Below the pieces are notes generated by a model that saw nothing but the letters and a program-made list of their open reading frames with translations, was not told the origin of the DNA and did not search any database. This document shows, piece after piece, positions 14,147 through 15,844 of a stretch of 15,844 nt of DNA; position 1 is the stretch's first letter; every line of letters starts with the position of its first letter. This DNA is from an uncultured Oscillospiraceae bacterium (GTDB taxonomy: Bacteria > Bacillota > Clostridia > Oscillospirales > Oscillospiraceae): contig CAAGIE010000054.1 in the NCBI GenBank assembly GCA_900769835.1, positions 1 through 15,844 on the forward strand, written 5' to 3'. Position numbers and translations under genes: made by a program.

Positions 14147-14190
14147 AAAAAGCTGTCTGTCGCCCAAATGCAGGCTAACAGACAGCTTTT
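14147..14190 (-). terminator. Terminator after the truA unit
   Basis: Arms AAAAGCTGTCTGT and ACAGACAGCTTTT (13 pairs) enclose a 17-base loop, and the descending arm ends in TTTTT on the minus strand. It starts 4 bases after the stop codon of the ArsC-like gene. Confidence 0.85.
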
Positions 14191-14193
14191 GTA

Positions 14194-14535
14194 TTATTCC
14201 CAGGTTGCCCAGATCTCGGGGCAATAGCCAACGGTTACGAATTTACCGTTACGAACCACAGGCGTACGCGCCAGCGCAGGATCATCGTAGACCTTATCCT
14301 CCTTGGCGGTCTTATCCTCCATATATTTCATCAGGGTGATGTCCGGGTGATTTTTGTCCCAGTCGATCAATTTGTCGATCCCACCCACGCCGCGAAGCAC
14401 GGCATCAAACTCCTTGGGAGAAAAGCCATAGCGCATCACGTCGATCATTTGATACTTGATACGGCGCTCCTTGAAATAACGCTCCGCTTTCTTGGTGTCA
14501 AAGCATTTATTCTTGCCGAAAATCTGAATGTTCAA
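14194..14535 (-). CDS. ArsC/Spx-family thioredoxin-fold protein
   Basis: A 113-residue protein, MNIQIFGKNKCFDTKKAERYFKERRI..., with the layout of the ArsC/Spx family: one N-terminal cysteine (C11) at the start of the first helix, WD/IDKLIDWD in the middle, and the C-terminal RTPVVRNGKFVTVGY segment. The resolving cysteines of true arsenate reductases are not seen and the Cys is followed by FDT, not by CxxC, so arsenate reduction is doubtful; a thiol-redox or regulatory role is equally possible. The start is TTG at 14535, with GGAGG 7 bases upstream; it overlaps the truA stop (TTGA). An in-frame extension of ten codons lies inside truA and is unlikely. No arsenic genes are nearby. Confidence 0.82.
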   Translation of the reverse strand: MNIQIFGKNKCFDTKKAERYFKERRIKYQMIDVMRYGFSPKEFDAVLRGVGGIDKLIDWDKNHPDITLMKYMEDKTAKEDKVYDDPALARTPVVRNGKFVTVGYCPEIWATWE

Positions 14536-15263
14536 TAGGTAACCTCCATCAGGCACAAGCCACAAGCAGGGATCAGCGGGCCTGCCATTTCTCGCCTGGC
14601 GCCAAACAATTCCGGAATGGAATCGGCCTTACGCTCTCCGCGACCCACTTCCAGCAACGTGCTCACCATTATGCGCACCATGTGATGCAAAAAGCCGTTT
14701 CCGGTAACCGTAAAACGGATCTCCTGCTCCTGCCGTTCAATGGTGAGGGACTCGATGTACCGGACAGTGGATTTCTTCGTGGCTTTCGCGCAAAATGCAG
14801 AAAAATCGTGCTGACCCAGCATATGCTCTGCCGCGGCACGCATCTCGTCCAGATCCAGATCTGAGGGATCTGTGTACACATACTTCCGCTGAAACACGCA
14901 AGGTGCCTCACTGTTCCAAACCCGATAGCAATAGGTCTTTGTTTTTGCATTGAGCCGGGCGTGAAAACGGGGCGATGTGTTCTTACAAGTATATATGCCG
15001 ATGTCCTCCGGCAAATACCTGCGAAGCTGCGTCAGGATCTCCTCGCAGGACATTTCGCTCCGGGTATGGAAACTGACTACCTGCATTTTTGCGTGGGTGC
15101 CTGCATCCGTTCTGCCGCTGCCGCTCACCTCGATGGGCTCATTTAAAATTCGCGACAATGCCGTTTCCAGTTTTTGCTGGATGGTGTTGTCGGTATTCGA
15201 TAATCTTTGCCAGCCCCGATATCGGGTGCCGTCATAGCAAAGATCAAGCCGTATGTTTCGCAT
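14532..15263 (-). CDS. truA: tRNA pseudouridine(38-40) synthase TruA
   Basis: A 243-residue enzyme that turns uridines 38-40 of the anticodon arm of many tRNAs into pseudouridine. The start MRNIRLDLCYDGTRYRGWQR, the catalytic GSGRTDAGTHA with Asp53, the FHARLNAKTKTYCYRV segment and the C-terminal GNGFLHHMVRIMVSTLLEVG are family signatures. The ATG at 15263 has GGAGG directly before it; an earlier in-frame start at 15338 would lie inside the preceding small gene. Length is normal. The gene overlaps the 42-residue small protein by 20 bases and the ArsC-like gene by 4, so the three are probably one transcript with coupled translation. Confidence 0.95.
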   Translation of the reverse strand: MRNIRLDLCYDGTRYRGWQRLSNTDNTIQQKLETALSRILNEPIEVSGSGRTDAGTHAKMQVVSFHTRSEMSCEEILTQLRRYLPEDIGIYTCKNTSPRFHARLNAKTKTYCYRVWNSEAPCVFQRKYVYTDPSDLDLDEMRAAAEHMLGQHDFSAFCAKATKKSTVRYIESLTIERQEQEIRFTVTGNGFLHHMVRIMVSTLLEVGRGERKADSIPELFGARREMAGPLIPACGLCLMEVTY

Positions 15264-15372
15264 GCTCCTCCAGTTCCTCACGGATCTCCTTTTCTGTATC
15301 CGCAGAAAACAGAAATCTTCCCCGTGCATCATATACATGAAAGTGGCCTTTTACATTACGAACAGAATACAT
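15244..15372 (-). CDS. Small 42-residue protein upstream of truA
   Basis: Read by hand: MYSVRNVKGHFHVYDARGRF, then LFSADTEKEIREELEEHAKH and TA, then TGA. The ATG at 15372 has AAGGA 8 bases upstream; another in-frame ATG at 15378 is too close to it. The shape is a small beta-strand part (residues 1-24) followed by a charged helix (25-40). Similar short proteins with HFEVYD...FLFSAD-like segments are, to my memory, frequent in Clostridia, but I cannot name a function. It overlaps truA by 20 bases in another frame, which suggests translational coupling. The use of ordinary codons and a good ribosome site support a real gene. Confidence 0.7.
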   Translation of the reverse strand: MYSVRNVKGHFHVYDARGRFLFSADTEKEIREELEEHAKHTA

Positions 15373-15438
15373 AGTCATCTTCCTTTCGGTTGTTTCTGAC
15401 TGTATTCTATCCTCTTAACTGTACGATAAAGCGGACGG

Positions 15439-15636
15439 TTAGCCCACTACTTCATATCCCGCATCTGTGATGGCTTTCTTCAGCGCGTTCACGTCTGCAT
15501 CGCCGGTGACTGCAACCAGTTTCTTTTCCAGATCCACCTGGGCATCGGTTACACCCAGGATACCCTTACAAACGCTCTCTACCCTTGCCTTGCAGTGGGG
15601 ACACATCATTCCGTTTACATAGATAATCGTTTCCAT
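15439..15636 (-). CDS. Possible separate copper chaperone (CopZ-like) made from an internal start within copA
   Basis: An in-frame ATG at 15634-15636 has AGGAGG (15645-15650) exactly 8 bases upstream, a better site than many true genes here. It would give a free 65-residue HMA protein, METIIYVNGMMCPHC..., the size of typical CopZ chaperones. The same bases also encode the linker QEEVK of the CopA fusion, so one gene could make both products. Whether the short form is made is not shown by sequence alone. Confidence 0.5.
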   Translation of the reverse strand: METIIYVNGMMCPHCKARVESVCKGILGVTDAQVDLEKKLVAVTGDADVNALKKAITDAGYEVVG

Positions 15637-15844
15637 TTTAACTTCCTCCTGAATAATAGGTTGAGTAATCTTCACCATCGGCTCTTTGAAAAGCCGAAGC
15701 CGCAGAGCATTCGTCACTACGAACACGGAACTCAGGCTCATCGCCGCCGCGCCGATCATCGGGCTTAACAGCAAATGGGGATACAGTACACCGGCCGCGA
15801 TGGGTATGCCCAGACAGTTATAGAAAAATGCCCAGAAAAGGTTA
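15439..15844 (-). CDS. copA: Copper-translocating P-type ATPase, C-terminal part with fused HMA domain (runs off the right edge)
   Basis: The frame is open from the window edge to the TAA at 15439-15441. The first part, NLFWAFFYNCLGIPIAAGVL, then LSPMIGAAAMSLSSVFVVTN and ALRLRLF, is the last pair of membrane helices of P1B copper ATPases (the MSLSSVxVVxNALRLR signature). After a 16-residue linker follows a heavy-metal-associated domain: METIIYVNGMMCPHCKARVE to ITDAGYEVVG with the copper site MCPHC. CopA exports Cu+ at the expense of ATP. HMA domains are normally N-terminal, so one at the C-terminus is less usual, and it carries its own ribosome site (see the internal-start feature). The catalytic DKTGT and CPC parts are outside the window. 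Confidence 0.9.
   Translation of the reverse strand, partial: NLFWAFFYNCLGIPIAAGVLYPHLLLSPMIGAAAMSLSSVFVVTNALRLRLFKEPMVKITQPIIQEEVKMETIIYVNGMMCPHCKARVESVCKGILGVTDAQVDLEKKLVAVTGDADVNALKKAITDAGYEVVG

Noticed and set aside
14194..14535. Arsenate reductase with ars operon
   Set aside because: Only the fold is recognisable; resolving cysteines and any other arsenic gene are missing.
15379..15438. Copper-responsive operator or promoter before the small gene
   Set aside because: TAGAAT is a possible -10, but no good -35 and no CopY- or CsoR-type inverted repeat could be seen.

Overview
The window looks like a chromosomal stretch of an anaerobic, endospore-forming Firmicute of the class Clostridia, probably related to the Oscillospiraceae/Ruminococcaceae. 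The evidence is the spoIIGA-sigE sporulation pair, a tRNA-sensing T-box leader before cysS, the redox repressor rex, Shine-Dalgarno sites of the AGGAGG type, several TTG starts and roughly even base composition. The genus is an inference. Most genes are housekeeping genes; I see no phage, transposon, CRISPR array or defence island. All genes but one (a lipoprotein gene at 10.3-11.5 kb) are on the minus strand, so the window reads from right to left.

Right end (15.8-14.2 kb): the 3' part of a copper P-type ATPase carrying a C-terminal copper-binding HMA domain with its own internal ribosome site; then a tightly packed group of a 42-residue small protein, truA (tRNA pseudouridine synthase) and an ArsC/Spx-like thioredoxin-fold protein, closed by a hairpin terminator. 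Next (14.1-11.5 kb) is an Na+:alanine/glycine-type symporter followed by a PLP aminotransferase. The symporter reading frame runs 122 bases into the aminotransferase gene, apparently because a stop codon is out of frame by one base. A terminator at 11.47 kb is shared with the convergent lipoprotein gene.

Middle (10.3-4.55 kb): a divergent promoter region holds an 18-base inverted repeat between the lipoprotein and cysS promoters. A cysteine-specific T-box leader (specifier UGC) precedes a packed series cysS-polA-rimI-tsaD that ends in a strong hairpin. No internal terminator is visible, so DNA polymerase I, the S18 acetyltransferase and the t6A enzyme may all depend partly on tRNA-Cys charging.

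Left (4.55-0 kb): a gene-free 315-base stretch with a cluster of DnaA-box sequences lies before rarA (replication-associated AAA+ ATPase) and a DUF951 zinc-ribbon protein. Then come spoIIGA and sigE (the protease and the pro-sigma factor of the mother cell), rex (NADH-sensing repressor) with a promoter and a 36-base near-perfect palindrome over its start site, and the 5' part of pncB (NAD salvage). The most interesting points are the internal copZ-like start within copA, the symporter/aminotransferase frame overlap, the T-box over polA, the DnaA-box cluster and the rex palindrome.
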